From the NCBI RefSeq assembly GCF_030323865.1, contig NZ_CP066362.1, positions 2,852,001 to 2,916,000 of the forward strand: a stretch of DNA of 64,000 nt. The letters are read 5' to 3'. Shown piece by piece: positions 45,437-56,266 of the stretch (positions are counted from its first letter, which is position 1; each line of letters opens with the position of its first letter). A program made the translations under genes and the position numbers. The DNA comes from Pseudarthrobacter defluvii (GTDB lineage: Bacteria > Actinomycetota > Actinomycetes > Actinomycetales > Micrococcaceae). A model generated the notes under the pieces. The model saw only the letters and a program-made list of their open reading frames with translations. It was not told the origin of the DNA and searched no databases.

Positions 45437-46878
45437 GTCTCTCAAACCGTTTTGCCAAGATGCGCGGCGAGTCCGAGCCCGATGATCCCACAACCTCCCC
45501 ACATGCAGCATCCACTTTGGGAACCATCCAGCAGGCTCAGGCAGCAGAGCAGGCCCAAGCCCCGGTCACAGTTGAAGTTATCGGCGGGATTGCGAGTGAG
45601 GCACTAGCAGGCCTTAAAGAACGTGCCAGCCAGGCACTGTACGAGAGGCTAGGCTCTCGTATCACCGACTCATCCCTTGAGGAGGCCGAACTCCATCAGT
45701 TTGTGAAGGATGAGCTCAAGTTAGTCGTTGATGAGGAGCAGGTACCTCTGTCACAGGGAGAGCGCCAGCGACTTACACGGGAGATCATAGACGACGTCTT
45801 GGGACACGGACCGCTGCAGCGGTACCTGGATGACCCGTCAGTCACGGAAATTATGGTCAACAGGGCAGACCAGATCTATGTGGAGCGAAACGGCCACCTG
45901 TTCCTAACTGACACTAAATTCAGCAACGAGGAAGCGCTGCGGAGGGTCATCGAACGAATCGTCACCCGGATCGGTCGGCGGATCGACGAATCCTCCCCAC
46001 TTGTGGATGCCCGCCTGGCTGACGGGTCGCGCGTAAACGCCATCATTCCCCCGTTGGCCGTCAACGGCGCGTCGCTGACAATCCGAAAGTTCGGGCGGGA
46101 GGCGTTGACGGTACAAAAACTGATCAGCTTCGGAAGCCTGTCTCCCGAAATGGCCGAGCTACTCCAGGCTTGCGTCCTGGCCCGTATGAACATCATCGTC
46201 TCCGGCGGTACCGGCACCGGTAAAACGACAATGCTGAATGTTCTGTCGTCGTTCATCCCTGCCACTGACCGGATTGTGACCATTGAAGATGCCGTCGAAC
46301 TGCAGCTCCAACAGGACCACGTCGTCAGGCTGGAAAGCCGGCCGGCGAACATTGAGGGCAAAGGTGAGGTTTCCATCCGCGACCTGGTCCGCAACTCCCT
46401 CAGGATGAGGCCGGACCGCATCGTTGTGGGTGAGGTCCGCGGTGGCGAATCGTTGGACATGCTGCAAGCCATGAACACCGGTCACGACGGCTCGATTTCA
46501 ACAGTTCACGCCAATTCACCCCGTGACGCAGTGGCCCGACTGGAAACCCTCGTCCTGATGGCCGGAATGGACCTTCCGCTCAGGGCGATCCGGGAGCAGA
46601 TCGCATCAGCGGTCAACCTGATCGTGCATATCTCCCGCCTCCGCGACGGAACCCGCCGGGTGACGCACATAACTGAAGTGCAGGGGATGGAAGGCGACAT
46701 CGTTACGCTTCAAGATGCCTTCGTCTTCGACTACTCTGCGGGCATCGACGCCAACGGCAGATTCCTAGGGAAGCCCGTTCCCACCGGGGTCCGTCCGCGG
46801 TTCACGGACAGGTTCGAAGAACTGGGAATCAGGGTCTCTCCCTCCGTATTCGGAGCCCAAGGGCCAAGGAGTCGGTAG
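45433..46878 (+). CDS. cpaF: CpaF/TadA secretion ATPase (locus 1)
   Basis: Hexameric motor for pilus assembly, 481 residues. An N-terminal domain precedes DVLGHGPLQRYLDDPSVTEIMVN, and SGGTGTGKTTMLN (Walker A, about 257-269). ITIEDAVELQ-type and MRPDRIVVGEVRGGESLDML (Asp and His boxes, Walker B) and GSISTVHANSPRDAVARLE follow. The GTG start overlaps cpaE. Confidence 0.93.
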   Translation: MSLSNRFAKMRGESEPDDPTTSPHAASTLGTIQQAQAAEQAQAPVTVEVIGGIASEALAGLKERASQALYERLGSRITDSSLEEAELHQFVKDELKLVVDEEQVPLSQGERQRLTREIIDDVLGHGPLQRYLDDPSVTEIMVNRADQIYVERNGHLFLTDTKFSNEEALRRVIERIVTRIGRRIDESSPLVDARLADGSRVNAIIPPLAVNGASLTIRKFGREALTVQKLISFGSLSPEMAELLQACVLARMNIIVSGGTGTGKTTMLNVLSSFIPATDRIVTIEDAVELQLQQDHVVRLESRPANIEGKGEVSIRDLVRNSLRMRPDRIVVGEVRGGESLDMLQAMNTGHDGSISTVHANSPRDAVARLETLVLMAGMDLPLRAIREQIASAVNLIVHISRLRDGTRRVTHITEVQGMEGDIVTLQDAFVFDYSAGIDANGRFLGKPVPTGVRPRFTDRFEELGIRVSPSVFGAQGPRSR

Positions 46879-47832
46879 ATGGAAACTCCTGAAGCCCCGC
46901 TCATGATCCTGGTCGCAGGGGTACTGATGATCTTCGCATCGATCATCGTCCTATTTGTTGTCGTGTTGAAGCCCCGACATGCGATCCCGCTGTCAAGGCG
47001 TCGGCCGGATGTTCCTTCAGGTGCATCCAAACTGACCGTCCTCACCGATACTGCTGTTGGCGCCATCAACAAGCGCCTCAAAGGAAGAAACGACTTCCTG
47101 GTCACCCGCGAAAAGCTGGAACGGGCGGGGCTGAAGGCCCAACCTGCCGATTTCCTGCTCATGATGGGCGCGGGCGCACTGGCAGGCAGTGTCTTGGGGT
47201 TCCTTCTCGGAGGACTCTTCTTCGCGATCCTTATGATCGCCGTCGTTCCAGCCGGTATGCTCGCTTACCTTTCGATGCTTAGTTCCAGGCGGAGGAGCAA
47301 ATTCGACGAGCAACTTCCAGACACGCTGCAGATGCTGACTGGGAGCATGCGGGCCGGGCATTCGCTCCTCAGGGCCATAGACGCGTCCGCCCGCGAAACG
47401 GACGCTCCAATGTCCGAAGAGCTGAGCAGGATCGTCAACGAAACCCGGATTGGCCGCGATCTGGGCGAGTCAATGATGGAAGTGTCCGCCCGTACCGGAA
47501 GCGAAGACTTCGGCTGGATTTCCCAAGCCATCGAGATCCACAGGGAAGTAGGCGGAGACCTTGCGGAAGTCCTCGACCACGTTGGTGAAACCATCCGCGA
47601 CCGCAACCAGATCCGTCGCCAAGTCAAAGCCCTGAGTGCAGAGGGAAAGATGTCCGCTGCTGTTCTCATGGGGTTGCCAGTGGTTCTGTTCTTCGCACTC
47701 ATCCTGATCAACGGTCAATACCTAAAAACATTTACGAGCACGGTTCCCGGGTTCCTGATGCTCGGCGCTGCCGCTGTGATGCTCACTGCCGGCGGGTTCT
47801 GGCTCAGCCGGCTGATCAAGCCTAAGTATTAG
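46879..47832 (+). CDS. tadB: TadB-like inner-membrane platform protein (locus 1)
   Basis: 317 residues. Two hydrophobic segments lie in the N-terminal half, a cytoplasmic T2SSF domain covers about 150-275 (LPDTLQMLTGSMRAGHSLLRAI, EIHREVGGDLAEVLDHVGETI) and two more helices are at the C-terminus. With TadC it forms the platform on which TadA works. It begins directly after the cpaF stop. Confidence 0.88.
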   Translation: METPEAPLMILVAGVLMIFASIIVLFVVVLKPRHAIPLSRRRPDVPSGASKLTVLTDTAVGAINKRLKGRNDFLVTREKLERAGLKAQPADFLLMMGAGALAGSVLGFLLGGLFFAILMIAVVPAGMLAYLSMLSSRRRSKFDEQLPDTLQMLTGSMRAGHSLLRAIDASARETDAPMSEELSRIVNETRIGRDLGESMMEVSARTGSEDFGWISQAIEIHREVGGDLAEVLDHVGETIRDRNQIRRQVKALSAEGKMSAAVLMGLPVVLFFALILINGQYLKTFTSTVPGFLMLGAAAVMLTAGGFWLSRLIKPKY

Positions 47833-47841
47833 GAGCGCGAT

Positions 47842-48714
47842 ATGTCACCCATAGCACTCGGGGCGATCCTGGCCATCGTTCTACCCGTCTCATATCTGGT
47901 TTGGTCGGTGGTGGCTACGGACAGGGTTGCCATCCGGAACATACAAGCCAACCTGGGCCAGCGTGCCAGGAACGCTGCCCCGCAAACCCTGGCGCTCGAG
48001 TTCAGTGCCTTCAACCGCAGGGTTACGCCAGTCCGCTACGTCGCCTGGCTGGACAAACAGCTCGCTGCCTTAGGACGCCCTAAGGAGTGGCCCCTCGAAC
48101 GCCTCCTGGCGGTAAAGCCGCTGCTGGCGCTCGGAGCCGGGCTCCTCGGCTTGTTCTACTTCCTTGCCTCGCCGGAGCCGTCACGCTTCGCGATCCTTCT
48201 TGCCGCTATTGCTTTTGGCTATTTTGCTCCAGACCTGCTGATACGCACTAACGCTGAAAAGCGGAGGGACAAGATTCGGCAGGAGCTGCCGAACACGCTC
48301 GACCAGATGCTGATCTCTGTACAGGCGGGTCTCGGGTTTGAAGCTGCCATGGCCCGTACGGCACAAAACGGCGGCGGCCCCCTCGCGGACGAAATGACGC
48401 GCACGCTTCAGGACATGCAGGTGGGGCGTTCGCGGAAGGAAGCCTACTTGGCCATGTCCGATCGCGTTGACGTTCCCGACCTGCGCTCGTTTATACGCGC
48501 CATCGTTCAAGCGGATGCATATGGGATCGCGATCGCCAAGGTATTGAAAGTCCAGGCCCACGAAATGCGGATGAAGCGACGCCAACGGGCGGAAGAACAC
48601 GCAATGAAGATCCCCGTGAAGATTCTTTTCCCACTCATCTTCTGCATTTTCCCGACCCTCTTCATCATCCTTTTGGGGCCGGCAGTCATGAACATCATCG
48701 CCGCGTTTGCCTAG
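47842..48714 (+). CDS. tadC: TadC-like inner-membrane platform protein (locus 1)
   Basis: 290 residues, T2SSF domain. ELPNTLDQMLISVQAGLGFEAAMA, RTLQDMQVGRSRKEAYLAMSDR and the final pair of helices (ILFPLIFCIFPTLFIILLGPAVMN) are the TadC pattern. It lies 9 bases after tadB. Confidence 0.88.
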   Translation: MSPIALGAILAIVLPVSYLVWSVVATDRVAIRNIQANLGQRARNAAPQTLALEFSAFNRRVTPVRYVAWLDKQLAALGRPKEWPLERLLAVKPLLALGAGLLGLFYFLASPEPSRFAILLAAIAFGYFAPDLLIRTNAEKRRDKIRQELPNTLDQMLISVQAGLGFEAAMARTAQNGGGPLADEMTRTLQDMQVGRSRKEAYLAMSDRVDVPDLRSFIRAIVQADAYGIAIAKVLKVQAHEMRMKRRQRAEEHAMKIPVKILFPLIFCIFPTLFIILLGPAVMNIIAAFA

Positions 48715-48722
48715 GAGGAACC

Positions 48723-48935
48723 GTGAGGAACTTGATGGAGGCTTTGTCCTTGGTCCGAAACACCTTGCAGGAACTGACAGGTGAAGAAGACGGTGCAACC
48801 GCCACGGAATACGCGATCACAGCCGGGTTCATTGCAGTCGTGATTGTGGCTGGAGCTGGCTTTTTTGGCCTCTCCTTAAATGGCTACTTTGACCACCTCA
48901 CCACCGGAGTAAAGACCGCGCTCGGTTTCCCCTAG
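48723..48935 (+). CDS. Flp-type pilin at the end of locus 1
   Basis: 70 residues from a GTG start preceded by AGGAGGAACC. The processing site EDG/ATATEYAITAGFIAVVIVAGAGFFG keeps the Glu +5 and Tyr +6, but the helix and the C-terminus differ from the two upstream pilins. It could be a minor pilin or the pilin of a different fibre. It is the last gene before a strong terminator. Confidence 0.82.
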   Translation: MRNLMEALSLVRNTLQELTGEEDGATATEYAITAGFIAVVIVAGAGFFGLSLNGYFDHLTTGVKTALGFP

Positions 48936-48975
48936 CGAGCACGTTCGTACTGGCGTTACTCGCGCCCCAAAAACC

Positions 48976-49013
48976 GGACCCCCTCGGCACCCAGAACCGA
49001 GGGGGTCCTTTTT
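48976..49013 (+). terminator. Terminator of Tad locus 1
   Basis: GGACCCCCTCGG and CCGAGGGGGTCC form a 12-bp perfect stem with a 9-base loop, followed directly by TTTTT. Confidence 0.92.
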
Positions 49014-49201
49014 GGGTGCCCGCAGCTTGCGCCAGCGCAGCTTTAGCGCAGCAAAACCCGGGCAAAAGCACAGCAAACATGCACCCAGTAAAGGCTTTGC
49101 GCAGGATGTTGCAAGATCGGGTCAACGCCGGATCAAGCGTTGCTAACTTCGATTCAGTGCTGGTGCAGGGCCAGCCAATCCGTCTCGCACAGGAGTCTCA
49201 G

Positions 49202-49405
49202 ATGCTTTCTCTCTACACCAACATCATGACCCGCTTCCGCAGCGAAAAGGGCGCAACCGCCGTTGAATACGGCATCATGGTCGCCCTCATCGCGGTCGTC
49301 ATCATCGTCGCCGTCAGCACCCTCGGAGGCCAGCTCGGCACCCTCTTCACCGGCGTCACAACCGATATCGCACACCCGAGCACTACCGCCGTTCCTTCCC
49401 CGTAG
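49202..49405 (+). CDS. Flp type IVb pilin (locus 2)
   Basis: 67 residues from the ATG at 49202 with AGGAG seven bases upstream; a longer open frame from 49016 runs back into the terminator and is not used. The site SEKG/ATAVEYGIMVALIAVVIIV has Glu +5 and Tyr +6. It ends in a Thr/Pro-rich tail. About 190 bases between the locus 1 terminator and this start must carry the locus 2 promoter, which I could not define. Confidence 0.88.
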   Translation: MLSLYTNIMTRFRSEKGATAVEYGIMVALIAVVIIVAVSTLGGQLGTLFTGVTTDIAHPSTTAVPSP

Positions 49406-49490
49406 CATCTGACCGCCGTTCCGGACCCCATATCGAAACGGCGGCACTCTACGCGACAAAAACAAGCAAATCCAAGAGGAGGTGCAGCAG

Positions 49491-49862
49491 GTGAAACGTG
49501 ATTCGGAGCGCGGCGCGGCCGCCGTCGAATTCGCGATCCTGCTGCCCCTCCTCTTGATGCTTGTGCTGGGCACCATCGAATTTGGCCGTGCGTACAACGC
49601 CCAGATCACCCTGACCAACGCAGCCCGCGACGGGGTGCGGGTCATGGCGATCAACAACGATCCCACCGCCGCCAAGAAAGCAGCCCAGAACGCGGCGGCA
49701 TCGATCAGCACCATCCCTGTCTCAAACATCACGCTCAGCGCCACCACGTGCAGCACAGGGAACCAGGTCACACTGACCATCAAGTACACGCTGTCCACCA
49801 TCACCGGCATCGCCGGCCCGTTCCCGATGACAGGCAAAGGGGTAATGCTGTGCGGCGGGTAG
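49491..49862 (+). CDS. TadE-like pseudopilin (locus 2)
   Basis: 123 residues from the GTG at 49491, decided by AGGAGG eight bases upstream. SERG/AAAVEFAILLPLLLMLVLG is the pseudopilin site with Glu +5. It ends LCGG, and the next gene starts inside it, as in locus 1. One pair of cysteines lies in the extracellular part. Confidence 0.84.
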   Translation: MKRDSERGAAAVEFAILLPLLLMLVLGTIEFGRAYNAQITLTNAARDGVRVMAINNDPTAAKKAAQNAAASISTIPVSNITLSATTCSTGNQVTLTIKYTLSTITGIAGPFPMTGKGVMLCGG

Positions 49863-50899
49863 GCAAGAACAAGCGGACCGAACAGCACGGCGAGCGCGGC
49901 GCCATCAGCGTCATCGTTGCCATCCTCCTGGTGACCCTCCTCGGCTTCGTGGCCATCGCAGTCGACGTCGGGGTGATTTATTCCGAGCGTGCGCAGCTGC
50001 AGAACGGCGCGGACGCTTCCGCAATCGCCGTCGCACAAAAGTGCGCGCGCAATCCAGCAGACCCGCTGTGTTCGACGACGTCCACGCTCGCCGGCAGCCT
50101 GGCGAACCAAAACGCGCTGGACGGCCTGAGCAACGTCAACAACATCCAGTTAGACACAACGGCCAGGACTGTTTCGGTCACCACCACATCCAGGGAAAAG
50201 GGAGCTCCGGACAATTCGGTCTCCCTCTTCTTTGCCGGAGTGCTGGGCATCCCCTCCAAAGAGGTTGGGGCGAAGGCGTCGGCTGTTTGGGGCAGCCCCA
50301 AAGCCGGACGCACTGCTTTCCCGCTTGCCTTTTCCATCTGCCAGGTCAAGGGCTACGTCGACGGCGGTCTGCAGCTTCTCCAAGACCATGGCCAGAATGC
50401 CAATGCCTCCTGCAACTACGGACCCTCCGGAGCGGCGGTATCCGGCGGCTACGGATGGCTGGTCCAGGACGCCGGAAAATGCGGCGGCACCATCGACCTG
50501 GCAGTGAGCGAGGGCGGCAGCGACCCGGGCAACAACGCGCCTGGCAACTGCGATGCCACACTTAACGGCTGGGGTGCAGACATCGCGGCCGGCAAGAAGG
50601 TCATCGTGCTGCTTCCCGTCTTCAACAAAATCACCGGCACTGGATCGGGAGCGATCTACAGCCTGGTCTCCTTTGCAGCCTTCGACGTCACCGGCTGGAA
50701 GTTCAGCGGCGGCACAGGCCTGCCCTATGAATTCCAAAGCACCAAGTCCACCGCTACAGGGGTTACCACGGCTACCCAATGCACCGGAAACTGCCGCGGC
50801 ATCATCGGCAAGTTCGTCACCTACGTTTCCCTCGCCGACGGCTACACGCTGGGTCCCGTTGACCCCTATGGCGCCACCATCGTCCGTCCTACCCTTTAG
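49850..50899 (+). CDS. TadG-like pilus-associated protein (locus 2)
   Basis: About 349 residues from the GTG at 49850, chosen because it lies in the CGG-stop overlap of the TadE gene exactly as the start of its locus 1 counterpart does. A transmembrane helix (ISVIVAILLVTLLGFVAIAV) precedes DVGVIYSERAQLQNGADASAIAVA. The remainder is a Gly/Ser/Thr-rich extracellular domain with cysteines. Similarity to the locus 1 protein is strong only in the first 60 residues. Confidence 0.8.
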   Translation: MRRVGKNKRTEQHGERGAISVIVAILLVTLLGFVAIAVDVGVIYSERAQLQNGADASAIAVAQKCARNPADPLCSTTSTLAGSLANQNALDGLSNVNNIQLDTTARTVSVTTTSREKGAPDNSVSLFFAGVLGIPSKEVGAKASAVWGSPKAGRTAFPLAFSICQVKGYVDGGLQLLQDHGQNANASCNYGPSGAAVSGGYGWLVQDAGKCGGTIDLAVSEGGSDPGNNAPGNCDATLNGWGADIAAGKKVIVLLPVFNKITGTGSGAIYSLVSFAAFDVTGWKFSGGTGLPYEFQSTKSTATGVTTATQCTGNCRGIIGKFVTYVSLADGYTLGPVDPYGATIVRPTL

Positions 50900-50922
50900 C
50901 GCTACCCCATCAGGAGAACAAC

Positions 50923-51672
50923 GTGAAGTCTCGCATGCTCGCCGGCACGGCCGCCGTAGCCCTGGCGCTTGTGGGAGCCCTCCTCATAATCGTCTACGCA
51001 AACGGCGCGGACGCACGGGCGATGGCCAGCACCAACCCCAAGAAAGTGCTGGTTGTCCAAAAAGCCATCCCGGCCGGAACCCCGGTGAATGACATGACGG
51101 CCTCCCTGGTCATCGAGGACGTTCCCGCCGCCGGTATAGCCGCCACAGCCCTCACGTCACTGGATGGCAAGGGCGGAACGGTTGCCGCCGTGGACCTGGT
51201 CCCCGGCGAACAGCTGCTCGCGGAACGTCTTGTTGCACCCTCCGATGCCAAGAGCAGCAGTGCGGCCAAGGTGCCGGCAGGGCTGCAAGAAGTGACGTTT
51301 GAGCTGGAACCAAAGATGGTGGTCGGTGGGCGCCTCGAAGCAGGTGACCATGTGGGCATTGGATTCAGCTTCGCCGGGGGTGCAGACAAGAGTAAGCCCG
51401 GCGAACCCACCACCCAGCTTTCTCTCCGCAAGGTCCTCGTCACCGCCGTCCAGCGTGCCACGCAGCCAACGGCAAAGCCCACCGACGGCACCAACCCCCA
51501 GGACACCACCCTTCCCCAAGGCTCCTTCATGGTGACTGTTGCGGTGAGTGACGTGGACGCCAACAAAATCATCTTCACCACAATCAATGGCAGCCTCTGG
51601 CTCACCAAGGAACCCCTCGACGCCCAGGACAACGGCGGCTTCATCGCCAGGAAGGACAACGTGTACAAATGA
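50923..51672 (+). CDS. cpaB: CpaB/RcpC-like Flp pilus assembly protein (locus 2)
   Basis: 249 residues: an N-terminal anchor (VALALVGALLIIVYANGAD), a SAF-like domain (KVLVVQKAIPAGTPVNDM, VDLVPGEQLLAERLV) and the RcpC region (PAGLQEVTFELEPKMVVGG). It aligns over its whole length with the locus 1 CpaB. It overlaps the next gene by four bases. Confidence 0.86.
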   Translation: MKSRMLAGTAAVALALVGALLIIVYANGADARAMASTNPKKVLVVQKAIPAGTPVNDMTASLVIEDVPAAGIAATALTSLDGKGGTVAAVDLVPGEQLLAERLVAPSDAKSSSAAKVPAGLQEVTFELEPKMVVGGRLEAGDHVGIGFSFAGGADKSKPGEPTTQLSLRKVLVTAVQRATQPTAKPTDGTNPQDTTLPQGSFMVTVAVSDVDANKIIFTTINGSLWLTKEPLDAQDNGGFIARKDNVYK

Positions 51673-52861
51673 GCCGTTTCGTCCTCCTCTCCCCCAACGC
51701 CGAGTTCGACCAAAAGCTCCGCGCCGCCGTCGCCCACGGCCTGCGCGGCAGCGTGCAGACCATCGCCAGTGACATCCTCCCGGCAGGCCCGGCGGAACTG
51801 TTCGGCCTCCTCAACCAGGAGCAGCCCGAAGTCCTCATCATCGGCCCGGACGTTCCTTACGAAGAAGCACTCCGTTTCGCCAAGGTCTTCGACGTCCAGC
51901 TCCCAGGCCTCAGCCTGGTCCTGGTCAGCGACGTGGACCCGGACTTCTTGCTGCACGCCATGCGCGCCGGCATCCGGGACATCCTCAGCCCGCAGGCCGA
52001 CGCGGCCGAAATCAGGGTGCTGCTCGAGCGCGCATGCCAGTCCTTCGCCACCCGCCACCGCGGCCCCGAGCAGCAGCAGGCGGAGAACGGCAAGGGCCTG
52101 GTCATCGGCGTCTTCTCCCCCAAGGGCGGCGTAGGCAAAACCACCCTGGCCACCAACATCGCCATCGGCCTGGGCCAGATCGCGCCCATGAGCGTAGTGA
52201 TTGTGGACCTGGACCTGCAGTTCGGGGACGTCGCCTCCGGCCTCTACCTCAACCCGCAGCACACGGTCACGGACGCCGTCACCCCGGCCGCCGCCCAGGA
52301 CCCGCTGGTCCTCAAGGCCTTCCTCACCGTGCACCCCGCCGGCATCTACGCCCTGTGCGCCCCGCCCAACCCGGTGGACGCGGACCACATCACCCCGGAA
52401 CAGGTCAGCCACCTGCTGGAACAGCTGGCCCAGGAATTCCAGTACGTGGTCATAGATACAGCCCCCGGCATGCCGGAAATCGGCCTCGCCGCCATGGAAC
52501 AGTGCACCGACGTGGTCTGGGTTAGCGCCATGGACATCCCCAGCCTGCGCGGCCTCCGCTCCGGCCTGGAGGTCCTCCGCCAGCTGGACATCATGCCCGA
52601 ATCCCGCCACGTGGTCCTGAACATGGCCGACGCCAAAGCCGGCCTGAACGTCCAGGATGTCGAATCCACTATCGGCGCCCCCGTGGACGTCAGCGTCCCC
52701 CGCTCGCGCGCCGTGGCACTGTCCACCAACCGCGGCATCCCCGTCCTCCAGGAATCGAAGAAAGACCCCGCCGTCAAAAGCCTCCGCCAGCTGGTGGAGC
52801 GCTTCAACCCGGCGTGGCGCACGCAGACCCAGCGGAAGCTTCACCGAAGGGTGGTTATCTG

Positions 52862-52862
<1 letters not shown>
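51669..52862 (+). CDS. cpaE: CpaE/TadZ-like MinD-family ATPase (locus 2)
   Basis: 397 residues. An N-terminal receiver-like region, then FSPKGGVGKTTLATN (Walker A), VIVDLDLQFGDVASGLY and VVIDTAPGMPEIG. Closely similar to the locus 1 protein. The stop and the cpaF start share bases (TGATG). Confidence 0.89.
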
Positions 52863-54337
<1,475 letters not shown>

Positions 54338-54347
54338 GGACTGAGCC

Positions 54348-55280
54348 ATGATCATCGCCATCGGAAGCGTCATCCTCCTGGCAGCCATCGTCCTGCTCGG
54401 GGTGGCCGTGCTCCTGCCGAGCGCACCCTCGGTGCCGCTGGACCGCCGTCGTCCGTTTGAGCCCGAGCCGCCGTCCTCCCTCTCCCGCCTGGCCCTGTCC
54501 GGCGTCAGGTCCTTCGAACGGCTGCTTGCGGGCCGGAACGTTAAGGTCTTTTCCCGCGCGGAACTGGAGAATGCGGGCCTGCGCCTCAGCCAGGCCGAGT
54601 TCTTCCTGCTGGTGGGCATCGGCGCCTGTGTTGGGATGCTGGTGGGCACCGTGACTGTGGGTCCCCTGGTGGGACTGCTGCTTGCCTTGCTGGCTCCGTT
54701 TGTGGGCAAACTGGTCCTGGGTTTCCTGGCCGGCAAGCGCCGCACCGCCTTCGATGGGCAGCTGGGCGACACGCTGCAGCTGCTCTCCGGCGGCCTCCGG
54801 GCCGGCCACAGCATCCTGCGCGCCATCGACGCAGCGGCGGCTGAGTCGCAGAAGCCGACGTCGGAGGAGATGCGGCGGGTGATCACCGAAACCAGCCTGG
54901 GCCGCGACCTTCTTGCCGCGTTGAACGACACCGCCGACCGGATGAAGAATGAGGACTTCATCTGGATCTCCCAGGCAATCCAGATCAACCGCGAAGTGGG
55001 CGGCAACCTGGCCGAGGTGCTGGACCAGGTCAACGAGACCATCCGCGAGCGCGCGGAGATCAAGGGGCACATCAAGGCCCTCGCGGCCGAAGGCAAGTTC
55101 TCCGCGTACATCCTGATCGCCATGCCCTTTGGCATCGTGGCCATGCTGCTCGCGGTGAGCCCGAGCTACATGAACTCGATGTTCACCCATCCCCTGGGCT
55201 GGGTGATGATCGGTGCCTCGTTTGTCCTGATGACCATTGGCGCGCTGTGGATGCGCAAGATCATCGACCTGAAGTTCTGA
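54348..55280 (+). CDS. tadB: TadB-like inner-membrane platform protein (locus 2)
   Basis: 310 residues with N-terminal helices, a T2SSF domain (QLGDTLQLLSGGLRAGHSIL, QINREVGGNLAEVLDQVNETI) and a C-terminal helix pair. It lies 10 bases after cpaF. Confidence 0.89.
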   Translation: MIIAIGSVILLAAIVLLGVAVLLPSAPSVPLDRRRPFEPEPPSSLSRLALSGVRSFERLLAGRNVKVFSRAELENAGLRLSQAEFFLLVGIGACVGMLVGTVTVGPLVGLLLALLAPFVGKLVLGFLAGKRRTAFDGQLGDTLQLLSGGLRAGHSILRAIDAAAAESQKPTSEEMRRVITETSLGRDLLAALNDTADRMKNEDFIWISQAIQINREVGGNLAEVLDQVNETIRERAEIKGHIKALAAEGKFSAYILIAMPFGIVAMLLAVSPSYMNSMFTHPLGWVMIGASFVLMTIGALWMRKIIDLKF

Positions 55281-55287
55281 GGCTGCC

Positions 55288-56172
55288 ATGAACCTTCTAG
55301 TTCTCCTGTCCGTCCTGCTGGTCTGCGTCCCGGTGGCGGCACTGGCATGGTCCGTCCTGACCGTGGACAAGCAGGGGCGCGTGGCTGTCACCGAACTGCT
55401 CTCCCGCGGTGCACCACCAGTCGCGGTTGCTCCTACCGGAGCGCCGGCGCGGCTCGAAGCCCTGGGCCGGCGCCTCACTCCCCCGGCCTACGTCGCGTTC
55501 CTGGACCGGCTCCTGTCCCTCGCCGGCCGGCCCGCCTCCATGCCCCTGGGCAAAGTGCTGGGATCGAAGATCGGCCTTGGCGTCGCCGGTGCCGCGGCTG
55601 GCCTCTATCTGACCTCCATCGGCAGTTCACCGATGATGAAACTCGCCGGGATCTTCGTCCTGGTCCTCAGCTACTTCATCCCTGACCTCCTCCTTTACAG
55701 CAAGGGCCAGGAGCGGCAAAAGGCGATGCAGCTGGAGCTGGCCAACACGCTGGATCAGATGCTCATCTCCGTGGAAGCCGGACTCGGCTTCGAAGGCGCC
55801 ATGGCGCGCGCCGGCGAGAACGGCAAGGGCCCGCTCGCAGAGGAACTGGTCCGCACCCTGCAGGACATGCAGGTGGGACGCAGCCGGCGCGAGTCCTACA
55901 TCGCCCTGGCTGAGCGGACCAATATCCCGGAGTTGCGCAGCTTTGTGCAGGCCGTGGTGCAGGCCGATACGTACGGCATCGCCATCAGCCGGGTACTGCG
56001 CGTCCAGGCCAAGGTCATGCGGGTCAAGCGGCGCCAGCGGGCCGAGGAAAAGGCCATGAAGCTACCCGTCATGATCCTTTTCCCGCTGCTGTTCTTTATC
56101 TTCCCGGTCCTCTTCATCGCCATTCTGGGACCGGCCGTGATCAATGCGGTGATGACCTTCAGCGGGCAGTAG
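55288..56172 (+). CDS. tadC: TadC-like inner-membrane platform protein (locus 2)
   Basis: 294 residues. ELANTLDQMLISVEAGLGFEGA, RTLQDMQVGRSRRESYIALAER and the final helices (LFPLLFFIFPVLFIAILGPA) match TadC. It ends the second locus, and no terminator hairpin was found after it. Unlike locus 1, no pilin gene follows. Confidence 0.89.
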   Translation: MNLLVLLSVLLVCVPVAALAWSVLTVDKQGRVAVTELLSRGAPPVAVAPTGAPARLEALGRRLTPPAYVAFLDRLLSLAGRPASMPLGKVLGSKIGLGVAGAAAGLYLTSIGSSPMMKLAGIFVLVLSYFIPDLLLYSKGQERQKAMQLELANTLDQMLISVEAGLGFEGAMARAGENGKGPLAEELVRTLQDMQVGRSRRESYIALAERTNIPELRSFVQAVVQADTYGIAISRVLRVQAKVMRVKRRQRAEEKAMKLPVMILFPLLFFIFPVLFIAILGPAVINAVMTFSGQ

Positions 56173-56266
56173 CGCCTACGCAGGCCGACGGCAAGTTTGC
56201 CTCAAGGTTTACACAGAATGATGACAAATAGGCCAACGACGGATTTCCAGGAAGTAGCCTTGAACA

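Noticed and set aside
49016..49201. Longer N-terminus for the locus 2 pilin
   Set aside because: It would begin at the locus 1 terminator and give a leader far longer than Flp prepilins have; the ATG at 49202 has a good ribosome binding site.
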